This document shows positions 48,078-57,975 of a stretch of DNA of 64,000 bases, in pieces (within the stretch, counting starts at the first letter, position 1; every line of letters starts with the position of its first letter). Below the pieces are notes generated by a model. That model worked only from the letters and a program-made list of their open reading frames with translations. It had not been told where the DNA came from and did not search any database. The stretch is from Alteromonas sp. KUL106. Its GTDB lineage: Bacteria > Pseudomonadota > Gammaproteobacteria > Enterobacterales > Alteromonadaceae. Both the position numbers and the translations under genes were made by a program. The stretch spans positions 36,043 to 100,042 of the forward strand of contig NZ_BLIG01000007.1 of assembly GCF_009811415.1 (NCBI RefSeq), read 5' to 3'.

Positions 48078-48443
48078 CTAGCTCAGGAAGAGAGGTGGGC
48101 CGCGAGAGGGTTGCCGGTAAAGTGGACGAGTACGGATGGCAACGTATGTAATGCACAAACACAGCTTGATGGTGAGTACAATGATCCCCAAACCTGGTTC
48201 AATAACGGCCTCAGGCCCATCGCTTTGCTCGTCACTGTTTTCTAATTTTGTCCCTGTAAACCGCAACGAGTAGCTCTTGCCCGCATAGTTAAATTGGGCG
48301 AGGGGTGACTGCTGACTTACCTCAATGTCTTCATTAATTTGACCAGTTTGAAAGCTCGCACTGAGAATGAGGCACGAAAGTACCCATGCCAAGAAAAGCG
48401 GCATGTAGGAAGAAAACCCATGGCGAAAATCAGATGCTCTCAA
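48078..48443 (-). CDS. Small membrane protein upstream of secDF-like gene
   Basis: 121 residues. Two hydrophobic segments, one near 14-32 (LFLAWVLSCLILSAS) and one near 82-100 (GIIVLTIKLCLCITYVAI), enclose a polar middle part with YSLRFTGTKLENSDE. The tail is QPSRGPPLFLS, resembling the TRAPP tail of the 104-residue protein at 26158. Same strand as secDF and likely in one transcript. No family firmly recognised; the architecture suggests a small partner or assembly factor. Confidence 0.55.
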   Translation of the reverse strand: MRASDFRHGFSSYMPLFLAWVLSCLILSASFQTGQINEDIEVSQQSPLAQFNYAGKSYSLRFTGTKLENSDEQSDGPEAVIEPGLGIIVLTIKLCLCITYVAIRTRPLYRQPSRGPPLFLS

Positions 48444-48678
48444 TGTAGTGAAGTACTTTTATATTAGTAAAGTCGTGTGTTGCATCACACACTGTGCTAA
48501 CGCAGTGATATGAGGGTTGAATATACGTTAATCAATGCTGCGAGTAATAAGATTATTGTTTAAGTGCCTAATTTTTGGGATTTACACTTCTCTTAAACGC
48601 TTCTTCTTGTAAGTTTAGTCACTTGGATATAAGGTGATTTTTTATGCTGTAAACATTAATTGGCAATGGAGCCAAAGC

Positions 48679-51600
48679 ATGACGATTACTGTAGGGATAA
48701 CACACCATACTGAATACCACTATGATAGAAGTATCAGTATGTCGCCACACACCTTCCGCCTTCGGCCCGCCCCACATAGTCGAACGCCAATAAAGAGCTA
48801 TTCTTTAAAAGTTTTTCCTGAAGATCACTTTATAAACTGGCAACAGGATCCTTTTGGCAATTACCTAGCCCGCGTCGTCTTTCCCGAAAAAACAAAAAAA
48901 TTCTCGTTTACTGTCGACTTGGTCGCTGAACTTACGGTGATTAATCCATTTGATTTCTTTTTAGAATCATATGCAGAAACCTATCCATTTAAATATGAGA
49001 CACGACTTGCCCGAGACCTTGCGCCTTATCTCGAGAAAGAAACAGCATCTGACGTTTTTTCCACGTTAATTAATGAGCAAGTTCCAGACGAACCCGTTGC
49101 AACGGTCGACTTTTTAGTTGCTGTTAATCGGGCGGTATACGAACTTATCGAATATGGTGTTCGCATGGAGCCAGGCGTACAAAGTATCGATGAAACCCTA
49201 GAGAAAAAAGGAGGGTCATGCCGAGACTCTGCATGGTTGTCGGTACAAATGTTTAGACACCTAGGGCTTGCTTCGCGCTTTGTATCTGGTTATCTGGTTC
49301 AGCTAGCCCCAGATGAAAAATCTCTAGACGGCCCAAGTGGACCAGAGAAGGATTTTACCGACCTGCATGCATGGTGTGAAGTTTACGTTCCGGGGGCAGG
49401 ATGGATTGGACTTGACCCGACCTCTGGCTTATTCGCAGGCGAGGGGCACATTCCTTTAGCCTGCACTCCTGAGCCAACATCGGCAGCGCCGGTCACAGGG
49501 GCCATCGACAAATGTGAATCTACGTTCAGCTTTTATAATAGTGTACAACGTCTTAACGAACCGCCTCGGGTAACAAAACCCTACAGTGATGCACAATGGT
49601 CGGCTATTGATAGATTAGGCACAGTCATTGACCAGCAGCTTAATGAAGCAGGGATCACGCTCACCATGGGCGGCGAACCAACCTTTATTTCCATTGACGA
49701 TATGGAGAGTGAGCAGTGGAACACCGCTGCTGACGGAAAAGAAAAGCGGGAACTCGCGCATACTTTGTTTATGAAAATGGTGGACGCTTTCAGTCAAGGT
49801 GGGTTCAGGCATTATGGCCAGGGTAAATGGTATCCTGGAGAGCCGTTGCCCCGCTGGCAATATGCAAGCTATTGGCGAAAAGACGGCACGCCTATTTGGT
49901 CAAATGAGGCGCTGCTTGCCGACAAAATTAAGCGCTCTTCCAATGCAACGCCCGACGCTGAGGCTTTTGCGAACCACCTTTCTGTAGCGCTAGGACTTAA
50001 TGAATCTGTTGTTGTTACTGCCTATGAAGATGTGCTCTATCACTTGTGGCAAGAAGGGAATTTACCCAAAGAGCCGTCACCCGATGCACCAGAACTCCTT
50101 GATGCAATGACTCGCAAAGGCTTTTTAGCCAAACTGGAACGAGGCTTAGATAAGCCAGTGGGTTTCGTGCTCCCTCTCACCTACGACACCGTTTTTGAAG
50201 GATGGCAAAGCAACCTTTGGTCATTCAAACGCGGGCATTGCTTTCTGCTTCCCGGCGACTCACCAATGGGATACCGCTTGCCATTAAATAGTCTCGGTAA
50301 GCCAAAACAGATATACGAGCGGGACCCTGCTGATATGACGGATTCATTGACGTCATTAAAAAAACAACGCGGTTACATAGGTCAAGAGTCAGTATTAACG
50401 GCACTTTGTATTGAAGTTCGCGATGGTCAACTTTGTATTTTTATGCCACCTGCCAGTCATTTTGAACATTACGCTTTACTCCTAAATGCTGTAGAAGTCG
50501 TTGCTGAAAAATTACAAACTCCCGTTGTATTAGAGGGCTATACGCCGCCTTACGACAGTCGTGTAGAAAAATTTGCTGTCACACCTGACCCAGGTGTCAT
50601 TGAGGTTAATGTCCATCCGGCAACAAACTGGAAAACCCTCGTTAGCAACACTCACGCGCTGTATGAAATGGCCAAAACTTGTCGGCTTGGTACAGAGAAG
50701 TTTATGCTCGACGGTCGTCATGCAGGCACCGGCGGGGGCAATCATGTAACAATGGGCGGTCCCACCCCCCTTGAAAGCCCGTTTTTAAAGCGGCCCGACA
50801 TACTTCGAAGCTTTATTACCTATTGGCAGCACCATCCAGGGCTGTCGTATCTATTCTCAAGTTTATTTATAGGCCCAACCAGTCAAGCCCCGCGTGTAGA
50901 TGAAGCGCGCGATGAGACCCTGTATGAGCTTGAAATTGCGTTTTCTCAAATTCCAGACGGCGAAGTACCAGCGCCATGGCTCGTAGACCGTTTGCTAAGG
51001 CATTTACTTACTGATTTGACGGGAAATACCCACAGAGCAGAATTTTGTATCGATAAGCTATTTAACCCCGACTCCCCTACCGGCCGTTTGGGTATTGTTG
51101 AATTTCGCGGCTTCGAAATGCCACCCCACGCGCGAATGAGTTTAATGCAAATGCTACTGCTGCGTACGCTTCTTGTTTGGTTTTGGAAGCAGCCCTACAA
51201 AAAGAAACTAGTAAGATGGGGGACTGAGTTGCATGACCGGTTCATGCTACCTCATTACGTTAGACAAGATATTGCAGAAGTGTGTAGTGACTTAAACGCG
51301 GCTAACTTTCCAATTAAGTTAGAGTGGTTTGAACCGTTTTTTGAATTTCGTTTCCCTCGCTGCGGAAGCCGCGAAGTGGGCCAAATCAAACTGGATTTAT
51401 TCAGTGCTATTGAACCTTGGCACGTGCTGGGCGAAGAAGCAACCGGCAGCGGCACTGCCCGCTATGTTGACAGTTCTCTAGAGCGGGTTCAGCTTACCGT
51501 ATCGAATATGCATACCGACCGATATATTGTTTCTTGTAACGGGCGCAGACTGCCATTGAAAGAGACGAATATTCGGGGTGAGCATGTCGCGGGAGTTCGT

Positions 51601-51978
51601 TTCAGAGCGTGGCATCCTGCATCCGCTCTGCACCCGACCATTGGTGTACACGCGCCATTAGTGTTTGACGTATACGACACATGGTCTGGCCGTTCATTAG
51701 GCGGCTTTACCTATCACGTTAGCCATCCTGGTGGCCGCAACTTTTCGACGGTGCCCGTTAACGCATTTGAAGCTGAAGGAAGACGTATTGCGCGCTTCTG
51801 GGAGCACGGTCATACACCTTCATTCAAATCAAGCGCGTTACCGGAGTGGTCGCCTCACTTAGCGACCCAGCATGTTGTCAATCATGAAGGTCAGAGTGAC
51901 TTTGATCTGCCTTTGGAAGAAACTGAGAATGAAGAGTATCCGAATACACTGGATTTGCGTCGACCTCCTACTCTATAG
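48679..51978 (+). CDS. Transglutaminase-like protein fused to DUF2126-type domain
   Basis: 1099 residues from the ATG at 48679 (GGAG at 48668-48671); an in-frame GTG at 48634 is less likely. An N-terminal beta-sandwich (Bact_transglu_N-like, 1-110) is followed by a transglutaminase-like cysteine protease core with the triad Cys181 (GGSCRDSAW), His230 (DLHAWCEV) and Asp246 (GLDPTSG). From about residue 325 a long DUF2126-like domain follows, with LTMGGEPTFISIDDME and DGRHAGTGGGNH. I recall this domain being proposed as an amidoligase relative, which I cannot verify here. First gene of a five-gene operon; 20 bases to the next start. No signal peptide, so cytoplasmic. Confidence 0.87.
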   Translation: MTITVGITHHTEYHYDRSISMSPHTFRLRPAPHSRTPIKSYSLKVFPEDHFINWQQDPFGNYLARVVFPEKTKKFSFTVDLVAELTVINPFDFFLESYAETYPFKYETRLARDLAPYLEKETASDVFSTLINEQVPDEPVATVDFLVAVNRAVYELIEYGVRMEPGVQSIDETLEKKGGSCRDSAWLSVQMFRHLGLASRFVSGYLVQLAPDEKSLDGPSGPEKDFTDLHAWCEVYVPGAGWIGLDPTSGLFAGEGHIPLACTPEPTSAAPVTGAIDKCESTFSFYNSVQRLNEPPRVTKPYSDAQWSAIDRLGTVIDQQLNEAGITLTMGGEPTFISIDDMESEQWNTAADGKEKRELAHTLFMKMVDAFSQGGFRHYGQGKWYPGEPLPRWQYASYWRKDGTPIWSNEALLADKIKRSSNATPDAEAFANHLSVALGLNESVVVTAYEDVLYHLWQEGNLPKEPSPDAPELLDAMTRKGFLAKLERGLDKPVGFVLPLTYDTVFEGWQSNLWSFKRGHCFLLPGDSPMGYRLPLNSLGKPKQIYERDPADMTDSLTSLKKQRGYIGQESVLTALCIEVRDGQLCIFMPPASHFEHYALLLNAVEVVAEKLQTPVVLEGYTPPYDSRVEKFAVTPDPGVIEVNVHPATNWKTLVSNTHALYEMAKTCRLGTEKFMLDGRHAGTGGGNHVTMGGPTPLESPFLKRPDILRSFITYWQHHPGLSYLFSSLFIGPTSQAPRVDEARDETLYELEIAFSQIPDGEVPAPWLVDRLLRHLLTDLTGNTHRAEFCIDKLFNPDSPTGRLGIVEFRGFEMPPHARMSLMQMLLLRTLLVWFWKQPYKKKLVRWGTELHDRFMLPHYVRQDIAEVCSDLNAANFPIKLEWFEPFFEFRFPRCGSREVGQIKLDLFSAIEPWHVLGEEATGSGTARYVDSSLERVQLTVSNMHTDRYIVSCNGRRLPLKETNIRGEHVAGVRFRAWHPASALHPTIGVHAPLVFDVYDTWSGRSLGGFTYHVSHPGGRNFSTVPVNAFEAEGRRIARFWEHGHTPSFKSSALPEWSPHLATQHVVNHEGQSDFDLPLEETENEEYPNTLDLRRPPTL

Positions 51979-51998
51979 TTTAGGTGATTATTAAGTTT

Positions 51999-54572
51999 AT
52001 GAGTGAAGATTTCACCATGCCAGAATGGCTAAACAGCTATACCACTTCTAGCACGCTTCCCGATGAGAATAAGCGTCTTATCAACACCTTATTCTCTCGT
52101 TTATCTGGCCTCAACAGTGAGGAAGTCTCCTTCAGGGCAAACGAAATCCGCAGACTTATGCGAAACAGTGGCTTTGCAGATATTGACGAGCAACAAAACT
52201 GGCAACTCGACCCCTTACCCATGATGGTTTCAAGTCAAGATTGGGAGGTGATAAGCCGTGGAATTGAACAGCGGATGTTGCTTTTAAACAAAGTATTAAT
52301 CGACCTTAATGGCGACCAAAGCACACTGACTCACGGCATTTTCGCAACTAAACACCTAATGCGACACCCGTTTTATCTTGCAGACACGCATCAAGTTCCC
52401 TCACAAAATCAGGGGGTCTTTTTAAATGCTTTTGATATTGGACAAGATGCTAATGGTGAGTATTTCGTACTTCATGATCACTGCCAGTTTCCTCGAGGTC
52501 TTGGACTCTTACTCGAAAACCGTATTGTCGCAAGAAGGGTCATGAGTGAAGAGTTTACTGAATGTGGCGTGCTGCGCATCGCAGGCTTCTTCGAACAACT
52601 CCAACGGGCAATTTCTCAAGAAACTGCCGCATTAACCGATCCGCGCATTGTTATTTTGTGTCGAGGCCCAGATGATCAGTATTATTCTGAGCAAGCCTAC
52701 CTCGCGACATATATGGGCTATACCCTTGTCCGCAGTGCAGATTTAACGGTAAGAAAAGGCCAAGTTTGGCTTAAAGCACTTGATGGTTTGCGCAAAGTCG
52801 ATGTGATTTTACGCTGGATTGAAGATAGGTACCTAGACTCGCTAGAACAAGTTGATTATTCAGCATTTGGAATACCGGGGCTTATTCATGCAGTTCGGTC
52901 ACAAAACGTGGTTTTGCTGAACCCTTTAGGCAATGGCGCGATACAAATACCGGCTATTCACAATAATTTACCTCTTGCCGCCAAGCATTTAATAAATGAA
53001 TCTCTTTTATTGCGCCAACAGGAAACGTTTCCCATTGACGCTTTAGAAGAGCAAAATTGGGCAGGCTTCGAACTGCGAAGTTATATCGACCCAGCGTTGA
53101 AATTCGATGGCGAGAAAGACAGGGCCGCGATTGCTAAGTTAATCAACCAATTACCACCTGAAGACCTCTACTGGCGTAAAAAGTTAATACTTTCGCAGGC
53201 GCCTTTTTGGCACGAATCGGGGGTAGTGAGTAAGCCTGTCATTATGCGGTGTTACGCCCTTCTTTCACAAGGCCAGGTATTCATATTGCCTTCTGCAATG
53301 TGTTTCACTCCTCGCGCAGTGCGCGCCGATGGTAAAATGGACATAAAAGACACATGGGTGGAGACCATTGGCCCCCCTCAAGGCCAAGCACCGTCGATTC
53401 CTAAGTCTTTGCAGTCAAACGCCGACTTAGCTCTCGTTGAAGGGTTGCTACCTAGTAGAACGGCCGAGAACTTGTTTTGGTTGGGCTGCGCGGTCGAACG
53501 TAGCGAGAACGTTATCCGCTTAGTCAGGGTATTTATCGACAAGTTTACCGAACTGGCTATCTATCCAGATGAAGCGCACAGGAACGCCCTGCTTCGTTTT
53601 AAAATGGGGATTGAAAATCAAGCACTCATCTACCCGTACCAATTTTCCGTTCCCTCAGACTTAGCAAACCCTGGAGGAGGATTTAAAGAGCTGGTTGTCT
53701 CCTTAATTAACAGCAATCAATTCGTCGGTGGGCTCTTTAGTAGCATTACCATGGTTGTGCAGAGTGCCCTTCAGGTAAGAGAGCTACTTTCTTATGATAG
53801 CCTGCGTATCATCGAAAATTTAGAAGAAGAGATCTACAACTTTACCTTAATAAACGAGCAAACTCCCACTCACCGATTGCAAACGATTCTGGATAGACTA
53901 ATTGGGCTCATCATGGCCTTCAATGGTTCTATTCAAGACAGTTTATCTAAAAGCAACGGCGCCTTTATGATAGAGATTGGGAAGCGTTTAGAGCGCAGTA
54001 ATCAACTCGTTTCTATGATTCGAAATCTATTGCAGTCTCCTTTTCCAGAAGCCGAACAACAAAATGTATTAGACATTGTGTTGGTAGCACAAGTTAGCGC
54101 GATTACCCATAGAAGGCGGTATCGCGCATTTCAGAGTATAGAGACTGGCTTAGAACTTCTTTTACTAGACGCCGAATACCCCCGTTCACTGGCCCATCAG
54201 ATACAGAAGATTACTGAACTATGTAACAGTCTTCCTGTGAAAGCCAAGCCTGGGTTCCTCAGCACTACAGAGAAAATTTTATTGCAGCTCAAAGCAAGCT
54301 TTGCCTTAGCGGACAGATATACACTCACCATGACGAATGCCGATGCTTCATCCGGGTTAGCGTCATTGTTGGACAGCGTGACGTCACATCTTCAGAAGTT
54401 TAGCGAAATGATGCAGACGCAATACTTTAGCCACACTAAACCAGCGTCTCAGTTACATTGGTCTGGTATTGGAACACCCACACCTCAAATTATAGAAAGC
54501 CCTACTGCTTCACGCACCGACTCAGCCGCTGAACCTTCCAGCGACCATCATCAAGATGAGGAAGGTAAATGA
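51999..54572 (+). CDS. Circularly permuted ATP-grasp-like domain fused to Alpha-E domain
   Basis: 857 residues from the ATG at 51999; a GTG at 51984 and an ATG at 52017 are alternatives. Residues 1-470 align by eye with the ATP-grasp protein at 55458, but key residues differ: LHDHCQFPRG stands where that protein has LEDNLRVPSG, and the lysine and ESGGYG loop are not preserved. The nucleotide site is therefore probably dead or altered. From about 480 to 810 follows an all-helical Alpha-E domain, opening SRTAENLFWLGCAVERSENV. The C-terminus is low-complexity. It ends in an ATGA overlap with the next gene, so translation is coupled. Confidence 0.82.
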   Translation: MSEDFTMPEWLNSYTTSSTLPDENKRLINTLFSRLSGLNSEEVSFRANEIRRLMRNSGFADIDEQQNWQLDPLPMMVSSQDWEVISRGIEQRMLLLNKVLIDLNGDQSTLTHGIFATKHLMRHPFYLADTHQVPSQNQGVFLNAFDIGQDANGEYFVLHDHCQFPRGLGLLLENRIVARRVMSEEFTECGVLRIAGFFEQLQRAISQETAALTDPRIVILCRGPDDQYYSEQAYLATYMGYTLVRSADLTVRKGQVWLKALDGLRKVDVILRWIEDRYLDSLEQVDYSAFGIPGLIHAVRSQNVVLLNPLGNGAIQIPAIHNNLPLAAKHLINESLLLRQQETFPIDALEEQNWAGFELRSYIDPALKFDGEKDRAAIAKLINQLPPEDLYWRKKLILSQAPFWHESGVVSKPVIMRCYALLSQGQVFILPSAMCFTPRAVRADGKMDIKDTWVETIGPPQGQAPSIPKSLQSNADLALVEGLLPSRTAENLFWLGCAVERSENVIRLVRVFIDKFTELAIYPDEAHRNALLRFKMGIENQALIYPYQFSVPSDLANPGGGFKELVVSLINSNQFVGGLFSSITMVVQSALQVRELLSYDSLRIIENLEEEIYNFTLINEQTPTHRLQTILDRLIGLIMAFNGSIQDSLSKSNGAFMIEIGKRLERSNQLVSMIRNLLQSPFPEAEQQNVLDIVLVAQVSAITHRRRYRAFQSIETGLELLLLDAEYPRSLAHQIQKITELCNSLPVKAKPGFLSTTEKILLQLKASFALADRYTLTMTNADASSGLASLLDSVTSHLQKFSEMMQTQYFSHTKPASQLHWSGIGTPTPQIIESPTASRTDSAAEPSSDHHQDEEGK

Positions 54573-55444
54573 AATACAAAATTCAGCATATTACGACTTA
54601 CAGGTATTCGGATAAAGTCAGCTTGACCCAAAATCATGCTCGACTTATCCCTCTTAATACCCTCAATCAAAAGCGAATTAGCGCCAGTGTTACGATTATT
54701 CCAAAGCCAGACTATCAGTCTGAGTTTAAAGATTATTTTAATAACACGGTGACTGTGTTTGAAATTCCTACCTTGCATGAAGAAATGCAGGTGATTGCTA
54801 GTAGTGAAGTAGAGATTCAGGGCGCCCCCTTACAGGGATTGTTTGCCCACAATACACAATGGGAAAGCGTTCGGGATCAGATTCGCTACCCGACCGACAA
54901 GTCGATGTTAACTGCGCAATACTTCAGTATTCCAACGCGTCTAACCCAAGCAAATAAGGCGATTCACGAATACACGCTTGCCTCATTTAAGCCCAATCGT
55001 CCTATTGTGGAAGCTTGCGACGAGTTGATGGATCGGATTTTTAACGACTTCACTTTCGACCCGTCATTTTCCACAGTTAATACACCTGTCAGCCACGTAT
55101 TTGAGCATAAACGAGGTGTCTGTCAGGACTATGCACACCTTACACTGACATGCTTACGCAGTATCGGGCTCGCGGCTCGCTATGTAAGTGGGTATATCGA
55201 AACCATCCCACCGCCGGGACAGGAAAAACTTACTGGTGCTGACGCCACCCACGCTTGGGTTGCGCTGTTCGTGCCAGGCTCTGGTTGGATTGACTATGAC
55301 CCAACCAACAATTTGAAACCCTATGACCAGCACGTTACGTTAGCTGTTGGACGAGATTTTGCGGATATCACTCCACTTAAAGGCATTATGTTTGGTGGAG
55401 GAAATCAGGTTTTAGATGTTTCAGTGGATATGAATCGGGGATAA
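54569..55444 (+). CDS. Transglutaminase-like cysteine peptidase/ligase
   Basis: 291 residues. The Bact_transglu_N-like beta domain (1-90) precedes the core with the complete triad Cys185 (RGVCQDYAH), His228 (DATHAWVALF) and Asp244 (DYDPTNN). It is a paralogue of the N-terminal part of the first operon protein but lacks the DUF2126 part. No signal peptide. Members of this family cut or form amide bonds; which one happens here is unknown. It starts inside the previous stop codon and is followed 13 bases later by the ATP-grasp gene. Confidence 0.87.
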   Translation: MKYKIQHITTYRYSDKVSLTQNHARLIPLNTLNQKRISASVTIIPKPDYQSEFKDYFNNTVTVFEIPTLHEEMQVIASSEVEIQGAPLQGLFAHNTQWESVRDQIRYPTDKSMLTAQYFSIPTRLTQANKAIHEYTLASFKPNRPIVEACDELMDRIFNDFTFDPSFSTVNTPVSHVFEHKRGVCQDYAHLTLTCLRSIGLAARYVSGYIETIPPPGQEKLTGADATHAWVALFVPGSGWIDYDPTNNLKPYDQHVTLAVGRDFADITPLKGIMFGGGNQVLDVSVDMNRG

Positions 55445-55457
55445 TAAGGAGTGTAGT

Positions 55458-56933
55458 TTGAGTAACCAAAAGCAAAGTCAGTCATTTTCAAATGCGGTAG
55501 ATTTAAAGCACTGCAATTTTTCCGAATTTTATGACGAACTGATTGATGAGAATGGGGTGGCACGCCCGCACGGGGCGCCTTTGATAGATTATTTATCACA
55601 ACTGTCTGAAGAAGAACTTAAAAACGCACAGAACGCCGCCGAGTTGGTAGTTAAAGAGATGGGAATAACCTTTACCGTCTATGGCGAGGGGAGTTCTATA
55701 GACAGAGCATGGCCCATTGATATTATTCCTCGCATTATTTCTAATAAGGAATGGCAGCGTGTCGAGAAAGGACTCAAGCAAAGAGTCAAAGCGCTCAATA
55801 TGTTTATTGACGATCTCTACCACGATCAAAATATTATCAAGGATGGCGTTTTTCCAAAGGCCTTAATCGACAAGTCGGTTAATTTCCGTAAACAGTGTAT
55901 CGGCATTTCGCCGCCTAACGGCATATGGGCCCACATTTGCGGTTCTGACCTCGTAAGAGACAGAGATGGCACTATTTACGTGCTCGAAGACAATCTTCGC
56001 GTACCTTCTGGCGTGTCTTACATGTTAGAAAATCGCTCTGTGCTCAAGCGTGTTTTTCCCGATATGTTCGAAAAGATGGATATTCTGCCGGTTAACGATT
56101 ATCCCTCGCAATTATTCGATATGCTTTCTAGCTTGTCTCCTCAGCAGGATGAAAAACCTGAAGTCGTGGTGTTAACGCCGGGGATATACAACTCAGCCTA
56201 TTTCGAGCACTGCTACCTTGCGCAAGAAATGGGGTGCGAGTTAGTAGAAGGCAGCGACTTAACGGTAGAGAAAGACGATTGTGTCTACATGAAAACCATC
56301 AAGGGGTTGCGCCGTGTTGATGTTATTTATCGGCGTATTGATGACATGTTTATAGACCCAGACGTATTCGATCCAACATCAATGTTAGGTGTTCCCGGAA
56401 TTATGCGTGCGTGGAGTAAAGGTAATGTCACCTTAGTTAACGCGCCTGGTGCTGGGGTCGCAGATGATAAAGTTGTGTATACCTATGTGCCTGATTTCAT
56501 CCGCTATTATTTGGATGAAGACATCATACTTCCCAACGTAAAAACCTACCGATGCTACGAACCTGAAGATTTGGAATATGTAGAGGCTAATATAGACAAG
56601 TTAGTCATTAAGCCCGCGAATGAATCAGGGGGTTACGGCTTACTGATAGGTCCGAAGTCTACAAAGAAACAACAGCAAGAAACTCTCGCTCAGATAAAAG
56701 CCGACCCTCGAAACTGGATTGCACAACCTACGCTAAATCTATCAACGGTTCCCACTCTTGACGGTGGAATCATTGAAGGGCGCCACGTAGATTTACGCCC
56801 TTTTGTTCTCTCCTCTGGAACCAGCACCTACGTCACGACCGGCGGACTGACACGGGTAGCCCTGGTAAAAGGTTCTCTCGTGGTTAATTCATCACAAGGT
56901 GGTGGAAGTAAAGATACTTGGATCGTGGATTAA
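55458..56933 (+). CDS. Circularly permuted ATP-grasp protein (DUF404/DUF407 type)
   Basis: 491 residues. ATP-grasp features in permuted order: YVLEDNLRVPSGVSYMLENR (metal-binding Glu/Asn type), GLRRVDVIYRRIDD, and near residue 390 LVIKPANESGGYGLLIG (ATP-binding lysine and glycine loop), then RHVDLRPFV. All are intact, unlike in the fused protein upstream, so this is the likely active peptide or amide ligase of the cluster. The start is TTG at 55458 with a strong AAGGAG at 55446-55451. It precedes the Alpha-E gene by 12 bases. Product unknown. Confidence 0.9.
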   Translation: MSNQKQSQSFSNAVDLKHCNFSEFYDELIDENGVARPHGAPLIDYLSQLSEEELKNAQNAAELVVKEMGITFTVYGEGSSIDRAWPIDIIPRIISNKEWQRVEKGLKQRVKALNMFIDDLYHDQNIIKDGVFPKALIDKSVNFRKQCIGISPPNGIWAHICGSDLVRDRDGTIYVLEDNLRVPSGVSYMLENRSVLKRVFPDMFEKMDILPVNDYPSQLFDMLSSLSPQQDEKPEVVVLTPGIYNSAYFEHCYLAQEMGCELVEGSDLTVEKDDCVYMKTIKGLRRVDVIYRRIDDMFIDPDVFDPTSMLGVPGIMRAWSKGNVTLVNAPGAGVADDKVVYTYVPDFIRYYLDEDIILPNVKTYRCYEPEDLEYVEANIDKLVIKPANESGGYGLLIGPKSTKKQQQETLAQIKADPRNWIAQPTLNLSTVPTLDGGIIEGRHVDLRPFVLSSGTSTYVTTGGLTRVALVKGSLVVNSSQGGGSKDTWIVD

Positions 56934-56945
56934 GGAGAGATTGTT

Positions 56946-57866
56946 ATGCTATCAAGAGTTGCAGAAACGCTTTATTGGACAGCTAGATATGTGGAGCGCG
57001 CGGAAAACCTTGCACGCCTCATCAATGTAAATAATCTTTTGCTGATGGATTTGCCTAAAGGTTTTTCACCTGGTTGGGAGCCGCTATTAGATATTACCGG
57101 CAATCGAGAAGGCTTTGAGTCTGTGTATACAGATTTTAGCGAGAGAAATGTTCTTAAATTTTTAACGGTGGATAGCAAAAACCCGTCATCCATCCTTAGT
57201 TCGCTTCAGTTCGCTAGAGACAATGCTCGTACCATTAGAGACGTTATTCCACGTGAAATTTGGGAAACGCTAAATGCATTGCACTTATCGGTAAAAGAAA
57301 ATAGCAGCAGTTTTCTTAACAAACGAGAGCGATTTTCGAGCTTAAAACAGGTCATCAACCAGTGCTTGCTCATCTACGGTACTATGGATGCAAGTATGAG
57401 TCATGATGAAGGCTATTTCTTCTGGCGATTTGGCGCTGCCTTAGAACGCGCAGATATGACATCAAGAATTATTGACGTACGTTCTGCCACACTCACAGAG
57501 GACATGAGCGACTTACCTTTTGAAAATATTCTATGGATGAGTGTTCTGCGTTCATTAAGTGGATATCAAATGTATCGACAAAAAATGGGCGTGCGTATAC
57601 GACCTGGCGATGTACTACTCTTTATGTTGCACAGTAAAGAATTCCCTCGTAGCGTCATGTTTTGTTTGAACAAGCTGAAAAGCTTATTTTTAAACTTACC
57701 GGACAGTAAAGCAATCATTGAACATATCGACCACAGTATTGAAGATTTAGAGAAACAATCTGTTGCGACGCTTAGAGGGCGAGCACTTCATAATTATATT
57801 GACGAGTTGCAGATCGATTTTGCTGATATTCATCACCAGTTATCAGAACAATATTTTTTACATTAG
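56946..57866 (+). CDS. Alpha-E domain protein
   Basis: 306 residues, all alpha-helical. MLSRVAETLYWTARYVERAENLARLINVN is the characteristic opening with conserved glutamates and arginines of the Alpha-E family, and it parallels the C-terminal half of the fused protein at 51999-54572. ATG at 56946 has AAGGAGAG upstream. Last gene of the operon, followed by a terminator at 57954-57975. Alpha-E domains always accompany permuted ATP-grasp proteins; their task is not established. Confidence 0.88.
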   Translation: MLSRVAETLYWTARYVERAENLARLINVNNLLLMDLPKGFSPGWEPLLDITGNREGFESVYTDFSERNVLKFLTVDSKNPSSILSSLQFARDNARTIRDVIPREIWETLNALHLSVKENSSSFLNKRERFSSLKQVINQCLLIYGTMDASMSHDEGYFFWRFGAALERADMTSRIIDVRSATLTEDMSDLPFENILWMSVLRSLSGYQMYRQKMGVRIRPGDVLLFMLHSKEFPRSVMFCLNKLKSLFLNLPDSKAIIEHIDHSIEDLEKQSVATLRGRALHNYIDELQIDFADIHHQLSEQYFLH

Positions 57867-57953
57867 TCTGTCCCTCTTGAAGCATGCCGTATAAATAAGG
57901 GGTGAGTTTGCTAAGTAAATTAAAACCGGTTCAGCAATCTAAGTAATAGAGTA

Positions 57954-57975
57954 AAGCCCGCTTTTTCGCGGGCTT
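57954..57975 (+). terminator. Terminator of the ATP-grasp/transglutaminase operon
   Basis: AAGCCCGC and GCGGGCTT form an 8-bp stem around TTTTTC, about 90 bases after the Alpha-E stop codon. No strong T run follows the stem on the plus strand. The 395 bases between it and the next gene (58371) hold only AT-rich promoter-like sequence and no gene I can support. Confidence 0.65.
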
